Notes: generated from the letters alone by a model not told the origin. A DNA stretch of 64,000 nt from SAR202 cluster bacterium bin90 (GCA_002238855.1 MPND01000011.1:36595-100594), one strand, 5' to 3'. Counted from the first letter of the stretch, positions 1 through 9,603 are shown. Program-made: numbers and translations.

Positions 1-1
1 T

Positions 2-559
2 GACCCTGATTACCGCACCAACAAGGCGATAGTCTTCGTTTGGGGGGCACGTGGTGGATTTGACGGTCCTGCAGGTGGCATCTACGCCAGGCTTGCGGAA
101 GATCTGAAATACGTGGCAACTTCAATTCGCATCGACTACCGTCTGCCAAACGTCATCCCCGAATGCGTACTCGACACGATGGCGGGATTGTCCTTCCTTA
201 GCGCCACCGGACACACAGAAATCGCGCTTGTCGGCCACTCATTCGGTGGAGCGGTAGTCATAGCCGCCGCTCCATTCAGCCCGATGGTGAAGGCAGTCGT
301 CGCCCTCTCCTCCCAAACTTATGGTGCATCCAACGCGGGCGCAGTATCCCCCCGACCGCTCCTTCTCGCACACGGAGGCGCAGACACACGCCTACCTCCA
401 AGCTGCTCTGAGCAGATATACGAATGGGCGAACGAGCCGAAAGAGATGGTCATCTTTCCCGGCGCCGAGCACGGACTCGTAGAGTGCCAAGACGAGCTCG
501 ATGCCATGCTCAAAGGCTGGCTCGTTGACAGACTGAATGAGGGAAGCGCAGACTCCTAG
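2..559 (+). CDS. alpha/beta hydrolase (dienelactone-hydrolase-like), 5' truncated by window edge
   Basis: Frame stays open from base 2 (DPDYRTNKAIVFVWGARGGFDGPAGG...), upstream of the listed GTG at 113; GHSFGG nucleophile elbow; C-terminal GAEHG His motif. Confidence 0.8.
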   Translation, partial: DPDYRTNKAIVFVWGARGGFDGPAGGIYARLAEDLKYVATSIRIDYRLPNVIPECVLDTMAGLSFLSATGHTEIALVGHSFGGAVVIAAAPFSPMVKAVVALSSQTYGASNAGAVSPRPLLLAHGGADTRLPPSCSEQIYEWANEPKEMVIFPGAEHGLVECQDELDAMLKGWLVDRLNEGSADS

Positions 560-674
560 CGTCCTCATTTACAGACTCCGCTCTCAACGATATACTCTCT
601 TCGCAACGGCATACATTTGGCTGCCGCATTGTTACCATAGCCACACAACTCTTACTGAAGGAAGGATATTGTAA

Positions 675-1484
675 ATGGGTGACCTTGATGGAAAAGTCGC
701 AATAGTTACAGGGGCGGGCCGACTCCGTGGTATTGGCAGGGCGGCCGCAGTAGAACTCGCCAGTATGGGAGCGGATGTCGTCATTACAGGTACCGGACGC
801 AGTCCTGATCGTTATCCCCCGGACGAGAAAGCGGTCGGCTGGCGAGATGTTGAGAGCACCGCAGACCAGGTTCGCGAGCAGGGAACGCGCGCGCTGACCC
901 TGACGGTGGATGTCTCCAGCGCAGACGATGTGCAGATGATGATCGACCGTACTATTGAAGAGTTCGGCAGGCTGGACGTGCTCATCAACAACGCAGCTTA
1001 CGCACGCGGCCCGGACCGCGTGCCCATCCTCGACCTGCCACAGGACATCTTCCAGCGCGTCGTGGACATCAAGATCACCGGGACATATCTCTGCACCAAG
1101 GCGGCGATACCGCACCTGATTGAGGCGGGTGGCGGCAAGATCGTCAACATCTCCTCGACGGCAGGGAAGCGTGGCAGCGCCAATACTCTTGCCTATAATG
1201 CCTCCAACTTCGCGCTGGTCGGTATGACCCAGTCGATGGCACACGAGCTTGGACCGCATGGCATAAATGTCAACTGCGTCTGCCCGGGGGCCGTAGATAC
1301 CCACCGCATGGACGACATCGACCGCGATGTGCGATGGATTGAGATGGCTGCAAACACGCCAATCCGCAGGAACGGCACCGACGACGAGGTGGGCGCGTTC
1401 GTCGCGTACCTGTGCTCTGATGCTGCAGGCTGGATTCACGGGCAGTCCATCAACATCAACGGCGGCTCCGTAATGGAGCACTAA
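675..1484 (+). CDS. SDR-family protein (Rossmann), paralog A; catalytic Lys replaced by Asn
   Basis: DGKVAIVTGAGRLRGIGR, NNAAYA, NISSTAG, YNASN in place of YxASK, PGAVDT, INGGSVMEH end. Confidence 0.9.
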   Translation: MGDLDGKVAIVTGAGRLRGIGRAAAVELASMGADVVITGTGRSPDRYPPDEKAVGWRDVESTADQVREQGTRALTLTVDVSSADDVQMMIDRTIEEFGRLDVLINNAAYARGPDRVPILDLPQDIFQRVVDIKITGTYLCTKAAIPHLIEAGGGKIVNISSTAGKRGSANTLAYNASNFALVGMTQSMAHELGPHGINVNCVCPGAVDTHRMDDIDRDVRWIEMAANTPIRRNGTDDEVGAFVAYLCSDAAGWIHGQSININGGSVMEH

Positions 1485-1497
1485 ACAGACCTCGCAA

Positions 1498-1989
1498 ATG
1501 GAGAACTCTCGCAGCGCCCTGCTCATAATCGATGTGCAGATGGGATTCGTCAACGACGCCACCCGCCACATCCTGCCGAAAGTCGAGGCGCTTCAGAAGC
1601 AGTACAAGCATGTCTATGCGACCCGCTTCATTAACGCCGAGGGTTCTCCATATCGAAGACTGCTCGGCTGGCATCGCTTCTACGAGTCCTCTGCCGATGT
1701 GCCGCTCGCATTCGAGCCGGTCGATGGCGTGGAGGTAATAGACAAGCATGTGTACACCTGCGTCACTCCCGCATTCCTCGACGACTTGCGTAGCAAAGGA
1801 ATCGAAGAGGTTGCAATCTGCGGAATAGACACCGACGCCTGCGTTGCGACCTGTGCAGTTGACCTCTTTGAGAACGGCTTCCGTCCAATTCTGCTCTCGG
1901 AAGCATGCGCCAGTCACGCCGGCGCCGAGTACCATGAAGCCGCCATACGCATACTCACGCGCCTCATCGGGAAGAAGCAGATAGTATGA
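1498..1989 (+). CDS. isochorismatase-family cysteine hydrolase
   Basis: ALLIIDVQMGF, GIDTDACVATCAVDLFENGF motif. Confidence 0.9.
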   Translation: MENSRSALLIIDVQMGFVNDATRHILPKVEALQKQYKHVYATRFINAEGSPYRRLLGWHRFYESSADVPLAFEPVDGVEVIDKHVYTCVTPAFLDDLRSKGIEEVAICGIDTDACVATCAVDLFENGFRPILLSEACASHAGAEYHEAAIRILTRLIGKKQIV

Positions 1990-2354
1990 CGACACCGCCC
2001 GCGGACTCTGATTCCGCGAACACTTCCCTTCGGTCTCCCACAGTGCAAGCCGCCCAGTGCGAGGCGGGCTTGCGGCGTGTACTGGCTTACATCTGCGCTC
2101 GACGCCATCGCAGGCTGATTGCTGGCATAGTCGTTTTTCTGATGCTAAACATGGCGATTGGTCTTGTGACGTCAATCCCTTTCACGTTGTTGACTCCGTT
2201 TCTACCCCTAATTGGTGGGGGAAGCCTCTTTGAAACCATATACGAAAAGCCATTGATCTTAGCCCTATGGGTATTTGTAACCGATTTACTACTGCCTCTT
2301 GCTATAACTCTAATGATGTTCGCTAGAATCAGAAGAATTTACAGAGGTTACTGA
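1986..2354 (+). CDS. small hypothetical membrane protein
   Basis: ATGA overlap with upstream gene; two hydrophobic segments; TGA stop then next SDR. Confidence 0.55.
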   Translation: MTTPPADSDSANTSLRSPTVQAAQCEAGLRRVLAYICARRHRRLIAGIVVFLMLNMAIGLVTSIPFTLLTPFLPLIGGGSLFETIYEKPLILALWVFVTDLLLPLAITLMMFARIRRIYRGY

Positions 2355-2381
2355 CCAATTCAACCACCCTGGAGCGTAAAC

Positions 2382-3191
2382 ATGCCAGAACTCGACGGCA
2401 AAGTGGCGATCGTAACCGGCGCTGGGCGTCTGCGCGGCATCGGCAGGGGTGCGGCAGTAGCGTTCGCTCGCCTTGGCGCGGATGTTGTGGTGACCGGCAC
2501 AGGCAGAAGCCCCGACCGCTACCCGCCTGACGAGAAGGCGGTCGGATGGCGCGACATCGAAAGCACCGCCGACCAGGTACGCGCCGAGGGCACGCACGCC
2601 CTGCCGCTCGTCGTGGATGTCGCGGACGCCGCCAGTGTGCAGCAGATGGTCGAGCGCACCATCGACGAATTCGGCAGAATCGACATCCTCGTCAACAACG
2701 CCGCCTACGCGCGCGGTCCCGACCGGGTGCCCATCACGGAAGTCCCGGAGAATATATTCCAGAGGGTGCTTGACGTGAAGATTACCGGCACATACCTCTG
2801 CACTAAGGCAGTCATAGAGCCGATGATAGCGCAGGGTGGCGGCAAGATAGTCAACATCTCGTCCGGAGCGGGCAAGACGGGCGGCGCCAACAATCTAGCC
2901 TACACCGCCGCCTGCTTCGCGCAAGTCGGCATGACGCAGTCAATGGCGCACGAACTGGGTCCGCATAACATCAACGTCAACTGTGTCTGCCCCGGCGCGG
3001 TTGACACCTCACGCGTGGACGATGTCGGTAGGGGCGATGCGTGGCAGTCGATTGCCGACAGTTTGCCCATTCGAAGGACCGGCACAGACGACGAAGTTGG
3101 CGCAATCGTCGCATATCTATGCACTCCAGCCGCCTCGTGGATACATGGCCAGTCCATCAATGTGGACGGCGGCGGAATGATGGTCCATTAG
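2382..3191 (+). CDS. SDR-family protein, paralog B; catalytic Lys replaced by Cys
   Basis: Same length (269 aa) and highly similar to 675..1484; YTAAC in place of YxASK. Confidence 0.9.
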   Translation: MPELDGKVAIVTGAGRLRGIGRGAAVAFARLGADVVVTGTGRSPDRYPPDEKAVGWRDIESTADQVRAEGTHALPLVVDVADAASVQQMVERTIDEFGRIDILVNNAAYARGPDRVPITEVPENIFQRVLDVKITGTYLCTKAVIEPMIAQGGGKIVNISSGAGKTGGANNLAYTAACFAQVGMTQSMAHELGPHNINVNCVCPGAVDTSRVDDVGRGDAWQSIADSLPIRRTGTDDEVGAIVAYLCTPAASWIHGQSINVDGGGMMVH

Positions 3192-3240
3192 ATCGTGGTT
3201 CTGGTAAAACGCAGGAAGGACTGTGTAGGGTGAAGCAAGG

Positions 3241-3693
3241 CTAGTCGCCCCGCATCGGCAGCACGACAATCGCGTTGCCGATCACGAGCCGTGTGCCTTC
3301 TTCGTTCTGAAGGAATACATCGCACTCAAGGCGCGGCTCACCGCCCACGACATCTTTGTCCGTGATGATGCCACTCAGTGTCAGTGGACTGTTGTGCGGC
3401 ACCATTCCCCGAAAGACCACATCGAGTTTCCTCAGGCGCACCGTATCCGCCCATCCAGTCAGTAGCTGCGACAGAATTGTGATGTTCATCGCACCGGGGA
3501 CTATCGCGCCTGCAAGCCCCTCTTTCTTGGCGTACTCGTCGCTAGTGAATCGGCTCTCGCCCGGCGTCCCACCGCGCACGCTCATAAAGCGCCGCACTTG
3601 CGCCACATCCACCACCCGTTCCCGCGGACCTATATCGTCGCCGATCTCAACATCTTCGAAATAAAGTTCCTTCATCCCAGTCCTGTCCTGCAC
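3241..3693 (-). CDS. MaoC-like hotdog dehydratase
   Basis: LYFEDVEIGDDIGPRERVVD...; paired with neighbouring FAS1-like dehydratase. Confidence 0.75.
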   Translation of the reverse strand: MQDRTGMKELYFEDVEIGDDIGPRERVVDVAQVRRFMSVRGGTPGESRFTSDEYAKKEGLAGAIVPGAMNITILSQLLTGWADTVRLRKLDVVFRGMVPHNSPLTLSGIITDKDVVGGEPRLECDVFLQNEEGTRLVIGNAIVVLPMRGD

Positions 3694-3709
3694 ATCCTGT
3701 TTATAGATG

Positions 3710-4180
3710 TTAGCTTGCTCGCCTGCTGTTACGCCTCACGTAAGACTCGTCAACCAGCGCGACCGTCTCGCCATCCTGATTGTCGAACTTCGTCTCCCAG
3801 ACCGCGAACACCATTGTGCCTGAGCGCCCAGTTTTCGCATACACCTCTTTCAATCGGGAGGTTACCTCGACCGTATCTCCCGGACGAATCGGCGCGATGC
3901 TTTCGATTGCCTGGCCGGCGAAGAACCCGATATCTCCGAACTCCAGCTTGATGTCCGGCTTCTCACCACCATTGACGAACAGGTTGCAGAATGTCGGCGG
4001 CGCGATGATGTCTCCGTACTCCGACTCCGCGGCCTGCGCCTCATCGACATATATCGGATTCACCTCGCCTGACGCCTGAGAAAACTCCAGAATCATCTCG
4101 CGGCTAATCTCGAAAGTCCCAATAGGGAACTCCTTGTCCAGGTAGCTCCTGTCGTAGTTGATGCCCTCGTCCGTAGTCAT
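3710..4180 (-). CDS. MaoC N-terminal / FAS1-like dehydratase
   Basis: FSQASGEVNPIYVDEAQA, IAPPTF, RPGDTVEVTSRLKEVYAKTGRSGTMVF. Confidence 0.8.
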   Translation of the reverse strand: MTTDEGINYDRSYLDKEFPIGTFEISREMILEFSQASGEVNPIYVDEAQAAESEYGDIIAPPTFCNLFVNGGEKPDIKLEFGDIGFFAGQAIESIAPIRPGDTVEVTSRLKEVYAKTGRSGTMVFAVWETKFDNQDGETVALVDESYVRRNSRRAS

Positions 4181-4240
4181 CGCGTAGCTCCTGCCCGATT
4201 ATCTTGAAAATCCCATTAATCTATAGAGTTCATTGAAAGT

Positions 4241-4888
4241 TCATACCGTGGCTTCATCCAGCCGCACCGCGCGAAAGGCGCCGGCACGCAGCAATGCCAC
4301 CACATCCGACTCGCTTCGCACTTCGCCGTCAAACTCGGTCATGCAGCTTCCAATCGCGCTCACTACATGGGCATCGCTTCCGCCGGTGCCCATGTAGCCT
4401 CGTTCATTGATGAGCGCATCCGCGCGCTCCTGCTCGCCAGGCCTGTTGCTTCCATTCAGGCGCTCGACGATCTGCACTCCGTCGAATCCTGCTGTTTCGC
4501 CAACATATTCGCAGAACCCGATGCCGAACCTTCCTGGATGAGCGGGAACCGCGATCGCGCCGCACTCTTCGGCAACTCGCACTAGCTCCGTCGCGTCCAT
4601 CTGCACATTACCAAAGTCAATGCGGCTTGTGAGCGCCTCGGTAACGCCGTAAACGAGAAAGTGCCCGCAGTTCGTGTCCAACTCTGAGCCTTTCAGGACG
4701 AGAACATCGTTTTCTGAAGCAAGTGAGCTGTAATCCTTGTCAAAGTCGAACTTGCGATGCTCGGTTAATACGAAGCCATCCATACGGTAGCCCTTGCGTC
4801 GCAGGACACCCACCCATTTCACATACTGCTCCACCGTGGCGCGCGAGTCGTCAGAGGAAACCGAGTGCGTATGCAGATCAATAAACAT
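4241..4888 (-). CDS. PHP-domain metal-dependent hydrolase
   Basis: MFIDLHTHSVSSDDS, LTEH, AVPAHPGR, GSDAH motifs; start set at MFIDL. Confidence 0.85.
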   Translation of the reverse strand: MFIDLHTHSVSSDDSRATVEQYVKWVGVLRRKGYRMDGFVLTEHRKFDFDKDYSSLASENDVLVLKGSELDTNCGHFLVYGVTEALTSRIDFGNVQMDATELVRVAEECGAIAVPAHPGRFGIGFCEYVGETAGFDGVQIVERLNGSNRPGEQERADALINERGYMGTGGSDAHVVSAIGSCMTEFDGEVRSESDVVALLRAGAFRAVRLDEATV

Positions 4889-5199
4889 CACCAGAATACT
4901 AGGCGAGACTATGCCAAGCGTCAAGGGAAACATTGGATGCCGCCTGCTACGGCGCATTCCTTGTTCAACTGGGTCGCTAGCAGCACCGACGTTTGCTCAT
5001 TCGCTGGGGAATTGCCCCGACGCGTCCGAGTTCCATAACGGACGGACGGGGCCAAGTGTTCATCTGGCCCGGAGAAAGACTTACTGTCCAAACACCTAAA
5101 CAAATTCCAACTAAAGTACCAAACTCTACTTGAGCATCTTCCCAAGCTTGTGTTGTCCTTATGTCTAGCACATAAGGCACAAGTGGAAGGAGCATAAAC

Positions 5200-6177
5200 A
5201 TGCGACTACTCATTATTCCGATCATGGCCCTTATTCTGGCATCTCTCGCCTGCTCGTCCGTGGCCGAACCAATAGTGTTCACCTCGAACATTGACGGCAA
5301 CCGTGAGATATTCTCCCTTGATCCGGAAAAGGCAGAGCTCGTCAACCTAACCAATAGCTCAGGCAGCGAGTACGCGCCTTCTATTTCGCCGGACGGATCG
5401 CATCTCGCGTTCCTCGCGGGCGACGACAAGCACAATGTCCTTGAGGTCATCTCTCTGAACGAAGAGGCTACCGACCGCACCGCGGTGAGCAGGATTGACG
5501 GCGGGCACCGCGACCACAGATGGTCGCCTTCTGGAGACCGCCTGGCTTACCTTGTGCAGAATGGAGGCGACCCTTCAACGCATGTTGCCGATTACGACGG
5601 CTCCGGCTCGATGGAACTCACGACCATCGTCGCCCACGAGGTTGGTGGATGGTCCTATGACGGCTCCAGCGTCGTATTCACGGTGCGTGGCGGGCCCGGT
5701 CAGGGCATTTATGTCCGCAATCCGGACGGGGTGAACGAAGTCCGCCTCACTGATCAGGCCGACTACAATCCCTGCTGGTCGCCTAACTCTCACAAGATTG
5801 CCTTCATCTCTGAGCGTGACGGCAACCCTGAGATATATGTCATGAATTCGGATGCAACCGAACTGAAGCGCATCACGGAGACGGCAGGCACCGAGTACAA
5901 CATAGCCTGGTCCCCGGACGGCAGGAAGATTGCCTTCGCCAGCGACAACGACGGTAGCCCCGAGATATATGTCGTGGACATTCGCGACGGCGAGGTGCAT
6001 AGGCTCACCCGCAACAGCGTCCGCGACGATCAGCCAGTCTGGTCCCGTGACGGTAAGCGCATCGCATTCGTCTCATACTTAGATGGCGACGGTGAAATTG
6101 TAATGATGGACGCCGACGGCAAGAATCAGCAGCGTCTCACAAACAACGGCTACGACGACTACTCACCCTCCTGGTAA
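5200..6177 (+). CDS. TolB-like/PD40 beta-propeller lipoprotein
   Basis: N-terminal lipobox LASLACSS; repeated W(S)PDGxxIAFxSxxDGxxEIY blades. Confidence 0.85.
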   Translation: MRLLIIPIMALILASLACSSVAEPIVFTSNIDGNREIFSLDPEKAELVNLTNSSGSEYAPSISPDGSHLAFLAGDDKHNVLEVISLNEEATDRTAVSRIDGGHRDHRWSPSGDRLAYLVQNGGDPSTHVADYDGSGSMELTTIVAHEVGGWSYDGSSVVFTVRGGPGQGIYVRNPDGVNEVRLTDQADYNPCWSPNSHKIAFISERDGNPEIYVMNSDATELKRITETAGTEYNIAWSPDGRKIAFASDNDGSPEIYVVDIRDGEVHRLTRNSVRDDQPVWSRDGKRIAFVSYLDGDGEIVMMDADGKNQQRLTNNGYDDYSPSW

Positions 6178-6210
6178 GACTCTTCGGACTTCTGGATTCC
6201 AGACGAATAC

Positions 6211-6241
6211 ATCGGGGCTGCCGTTATCCGGCAGCCCCGAT
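6211..6241 (+). terminator. hairpin terminator after TolB-like gene
   Basis: ATCGGGGCTGCC-GTTATCC-GGCAGCCCCGAT, 12-bp stem followed by TT. Confidence 0.7.
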
Positions 6242-6304
6242 TTGCTAGCAGACAGTTTTCAGTCCACCACTTGGCTATTATTCACTGGTTAGTATTCCAA
6301 GGAA

Positions 6305-7708
6305 TCAGGGCTGAAGTCCGGACGGATGCTGCTCATGCCAGTTGGTGAGTGACTGGTACGCCCGCGCCACCGCAAGAATTCGATTCTCGTCGTATGCCCG
6401 CCCCATAAACTGAATGCCGGTGGGCAGCCCTTCGTCAGAAAATCCGCTTGGTACGCTGATCGCTGGCAGTCCTGCACTGTTTCCCACCGCGCCCATAGTG
6501 TCACGCGCCGTACCTGCCACTACCCCGCGGAAGTCCTGGTCGATTGGCGTTGCCGTAACCGCACGTGTAGGCCCTACCATGGCGTCATAGCCCGCCATCA
6601 CTTCGTCCGCGATACGCGCAACCTTCCCTCTTATTCGTAAAGCCCTGATATAGTCCTGCGCCGGAATCATCAGCCGTGCATGCGGATGGTGGCACTCAGG
6701 CGCGGTCAGCCCAGAAACAGCGCCGCTCTCAATGAAATCCTCGAACGCGCTCGCCGATTCCGCATTAAGAATAGTACGAGTAACAGCCTCGTATGGCATT
6801 TCGGGAAACTCTATCTCCTCGATGTCCGCCACAGCCTCCAGTTCTCGCAACGCCTGCTCGAAGTTCGCCGCAACTTCCGCCTGCACTCCTTCTGTAACAT
6901 CCTTCAATACTGCGAGCTTAAATCTACGTCCAACCCAGGCATTTATGTCATAGACATACGGCCTGTCCGTTGTTGACGGGTCATCGGCGTCCCTGCCCGC
7001 AATCGCCTCCAGGACGATACCGCAGTCATCGGCAGTCAGGCAGAGCGGCCCGAGCTTGTCCAGCGTCCACGACAGCACCATCGCACCCTGGCGGCTCACT
7101 CGCCCATAGGTGGGACGCAACCCCGCCAATCCGCAGTTATTGGCAGGCGACAGAATAGATCCCCAGGTTTCTGAACCTATGGCGAAGGGCACCAGACCCG
7201 CCGCAACGGATGCCCCTGAGCCGCTCGACGATCCGCCAGACCATGCGTCCTTGCCCCAGGGCGTCATGCCCGGCCCGGTGAAGGACGCGTTGGGTTGCCG
7301 GTACCCCATTCCGCCCGCTATTTCGACCATCGCCAGTTTCGCCGCTAATGGGGCGCCCGCGTCCTCCAGGCTGCGAACCACTGCAGCATCATAGTCGAAG
7401 ACCTGCTCACGGAACGGCGCCGCGCCCCAGGTGGTCGGGATGCCGCCGGATGTCGCAAGCAAGTCCTTAGCCCCGTATGGAATGCCGTGCAGAGGACCCT
7501 TGTAATTCCCCGATGCAATCTCCCCTTCGGCGCGGCGTGCCTGTTCCATGGCCCGCTCGTGCGTAACCGTAACTACGGCGTTGTAACGGGGCCCGATGGT
7601 CTCAAGACGACCCAGGAATGTCTCGGTGATGTCAACGGGCGAAACCTGACGGGTCCGCACGAGTTCTGCCAGGTCGCGAATTGGCATGAATACGGAGTTC
7701 GCCGTCAT
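6305..7708 (-). CDS. amidase (amidase signature family)
   Basis: GPLHGIPYGAKDLLAT, GGSSSGSGASVAAGLVPFAIGSETWGSI signature. Confidence 0.93.
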   Translation of the reverse strand: MTANSVFMPIRDLAELVRTRQVSPVDITETFLGRLETIGPRYNAVVTVTHERAMEQARRAEGEIASGNYKGPLHGIPYGAKDLLATSGGIPTTWGAAPFREQVFDYDAAVVRSLEDAGAPLAAKLAMVEIAGGMGYRQPNASFTGPGMTPWGKDAWSGGSSSGSGASVAAGLVPFAIGSETWGSILSPANNCGLAGLRPTYGRVSRQGAMVLSWTLDKLGPLCLTADDCGIVLEAIAGRDADDPSTTDRPYVYDINAWVGRRFKLAVLKDVTEGVQAEVAANFEQALRELEAVADIEEIEFPEMPYEAVTRTILNAESASAFEDFIESGAVSGLTAPECHHPHARLMIPAQDYIRALRIRGKVARIADEVMAGYDAMVGPTRAVTATPIDQDFRGVVAGTARDTMGAVGNSAGLPAISVPSGFSDEGLPTGIQFMGRAYDENRILAVARAYQSLTNWHEQHPSGLQP

Positions 7709-7753
7709 AGCATCTCCTTCATCCGGTCCAACAGTGTCAGCCTACTTCCAGCT

Positions 7754-7957
7754 TCAGTCTTTGCGATACGGCGGTACACTGAACGGTGAATCACCATGCC
7801 CCAGGCTTACGGCGCGCATGTCATCGGCTGCCTGCACGATTGCCTTCGCAGTTTCCGAAACTTCTTCGAGTTCCTGTTCGTCAAGGCGGTCACCGTACCT
7901 CTGTCGCAGCACAGCCATCATCTGCTCGGCTCGCTCATTTGTCTCGTTTGTCTCCAT
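7754..7957 (-). CDS. small helical protein upstream of the amidase, AtzG-like/DUF4089-like
   Basis: 67 aa, contiguous on same strand, context with amidase; fold assignment is inference. Confidence 0.5.
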   Translation of the reverse strand: METNETNERAEQMMAVLRQRYGDRLDEQELEEVSETAKAIVQAADDMRAVSLGHGDSPFSVPPYRKD

Positions 7958-7958
7958 G

Positions 7959-9506
7959 TCAGCCCTCCGTCGCCCCGTATAATAGCGTATCCGGGTAGGT
8001 TATGTACCAGCCGAACCAGAACGACACATTCGCGGGATGCAGCGGCAAAGTCTGCGCCGGATCGGCGTCTTTCCACAACCTGTCCCGCTCTACATGCCAG
8101 ACAGCGCCCTCTTCATCGAGCAGTGTTTCCGGAAGGCTGTTGGGCGCGTCATCCGGAAGGGTGAATTGTATTCCTTCGCTTCGGAACGCCAGCGCGTCCG
8201 CGGACAGGGATGATGCCACTACCACCAAGTCAGTGCCACCCACGCTGTCGTTGACAAGGCGTGATTCCCTCATCGCATCTATGGAGTACGCCTTGAACGC
8301 CCCATCAGCCACTACCCCAAGCACCAGTTGTTTGGGCGCAAGCTGCTCATCCCTGTTCCAAATTGGAAACATCGTCTCCGGGTCTTCGCGATAAGCGAAA
8401 TAGATGGCGCGGTGGTCGTCCTCGCGCTCATAGCTTCTCGGAGGGTAATAGCCCGTCTCGCGCGACTGCACCTTGGTATCAGGATGCTCGTCCAGCCACT
8501 CGCCCCATGTGGTGAGCGCTACCGGGAAGTATTCGAGCTTTATGCCACTGCCTACAAGTTCGCCAACAATCGGCTCGCCCCGGAGCTGGCTCCACAGCGT
8601 CTCCGTCTTGCGGTCGTACATCACCTTGTTGCTGCGATATAGCATTCCGGATGTGCCGAATGTGGTTGGTTCTCCATTGATTTTCGCGGAATACACGATC
8701 CCGCTGTTGCACAACGTTCACCACGCAAGCGAAATCGGTTCGCCTCCCACCGTGTCATTGACCATCTCGTGGCCATTGATTATGCGCAGCGGGTATGCGC
8801 GGGTATCGCCATTGATGGATACGCCGAAAACGCGCTCATCGTCATCAAGGAAGTCAGCCTCGTCGGGGGTCAGCATTTTCGGGTCGCGGATGTCCGGTAT
8901 GCCGTCCGGCAATACGCCACCCCAGACGATTTCCGTCAGATCAACCGTGACTTCGCCATTGCGCGCCGGATACAGGAACGAGGCAAAGCGCGGGTGAAGC
9001 TGGGACATGAAGTTTATCTTCCATTCCAGATACCCGGACGGCGGCGGATATTCGTCGCTGTGGTTGCCGAGCCATTCCATCCACCCCTTCCAGTCATCGC
9101 CGCCGTAGCGTTCACCGGTGAGTTCGCCCAGGACGTACGCCGTAGCGTCCCTCGCATTCGCGGTGGACTGGTAGCGCATGGACTCTACCAGCACAGGGAC
9201 CATAGACTTGTCCTTGTTCATCCGGACTTCGTCCAGCGCATCGTATGTGACATTGCTGGTTCGACCAAAGCCCGGAAACACCTTGTACATCGCGTCGTTG
9301 GAGTCGTAGGGTATTGAGGTGGGTTCGGGCGTGGATGTGGCTGCCACTTGCGTCGTTGCCGTTGCGGCAGGCGGCATGGTCGGCGGTGCCATTGTTGGTG
9401 GGAGTGATGTTGCAGTTGGCGGCGGCGCGGGCTCAGACGCACAGGCGGCTAACACGGTCGCCGAAATAACCAAGACACCAATTGGCAGGTAGCGAAAAAA
9501 CAGCAT
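7959..9506 (-). CDS. DUF3179-family lipoprotein; candidate selenoprotein (in-frame UGA at 8718-8720)
   Basis: ORFs 8718..9506 and 7959..8714 are in the same frame, separated only by TGA: ...NDTVGGEPISLAW-U-TLCNSGIVYSAKINGEPTTFGTSGMLYRSNKVMYDRKTETLW...; lipobox VLAAC. Confidence 0.85.
8686..8704 (-). promoter_or_regulatory. candidate bacterial SECIS hairpin for DUF3179 UGA
   Basis: mRNA GCGGGAU-CGUGU-AUUCCGC: 7-bp stem (one G-U), 5-nt loop with G at position 2, loop begins 20 nt after UGA. Confidence 0.75.
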
Positions 9507-9590
9507 TAATATGTCCTCCTAACCAATTGGATGCAGACTGCAGGACGGCGGTTCATTCAGAACAGAGCGTTCCGGTGATAATACACTAAT

Positions 9591-9596
9591 GGGAGG
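9591..9596 (+). promoter_or_regulatory. Shine-Dalgarno GGGAGG for the ArsC/Spx-like gene
   Basis: 7 nt upstream of GTG at 9604; supports initiation upstream of the in-frame UGA. Confidence 0.7.
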
Positions 9597-9603
9597 TTTC
9601 ACA

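Noticed and set aside
510-1571. Long minus-strand ORF (353 aa) antisense to SDR copy A
   Set aside because: Shadow ORF of a clear SDR gene in GC-rich DNA; no recognisable domain. Many other listed ORFs (e.g. 21340..22263, 34879..35769, 38542..39468, 45664..46770, 55222..56103) were rejected for the same reason.
4977-5480. Minus-strand ORF overlapping the TolB-like gene start
   Set aside because: Overlaps a well-supported CDS and a palindromic 5' region; no recognisable domain.
7959-8714. Treating 7959..8714 as a separate gene starting at TTG
   Set aside because: The TTG is the Leu codon of the U-T-L-C motif; the frame is continuous with 8718..9506 and no SD precedes it.
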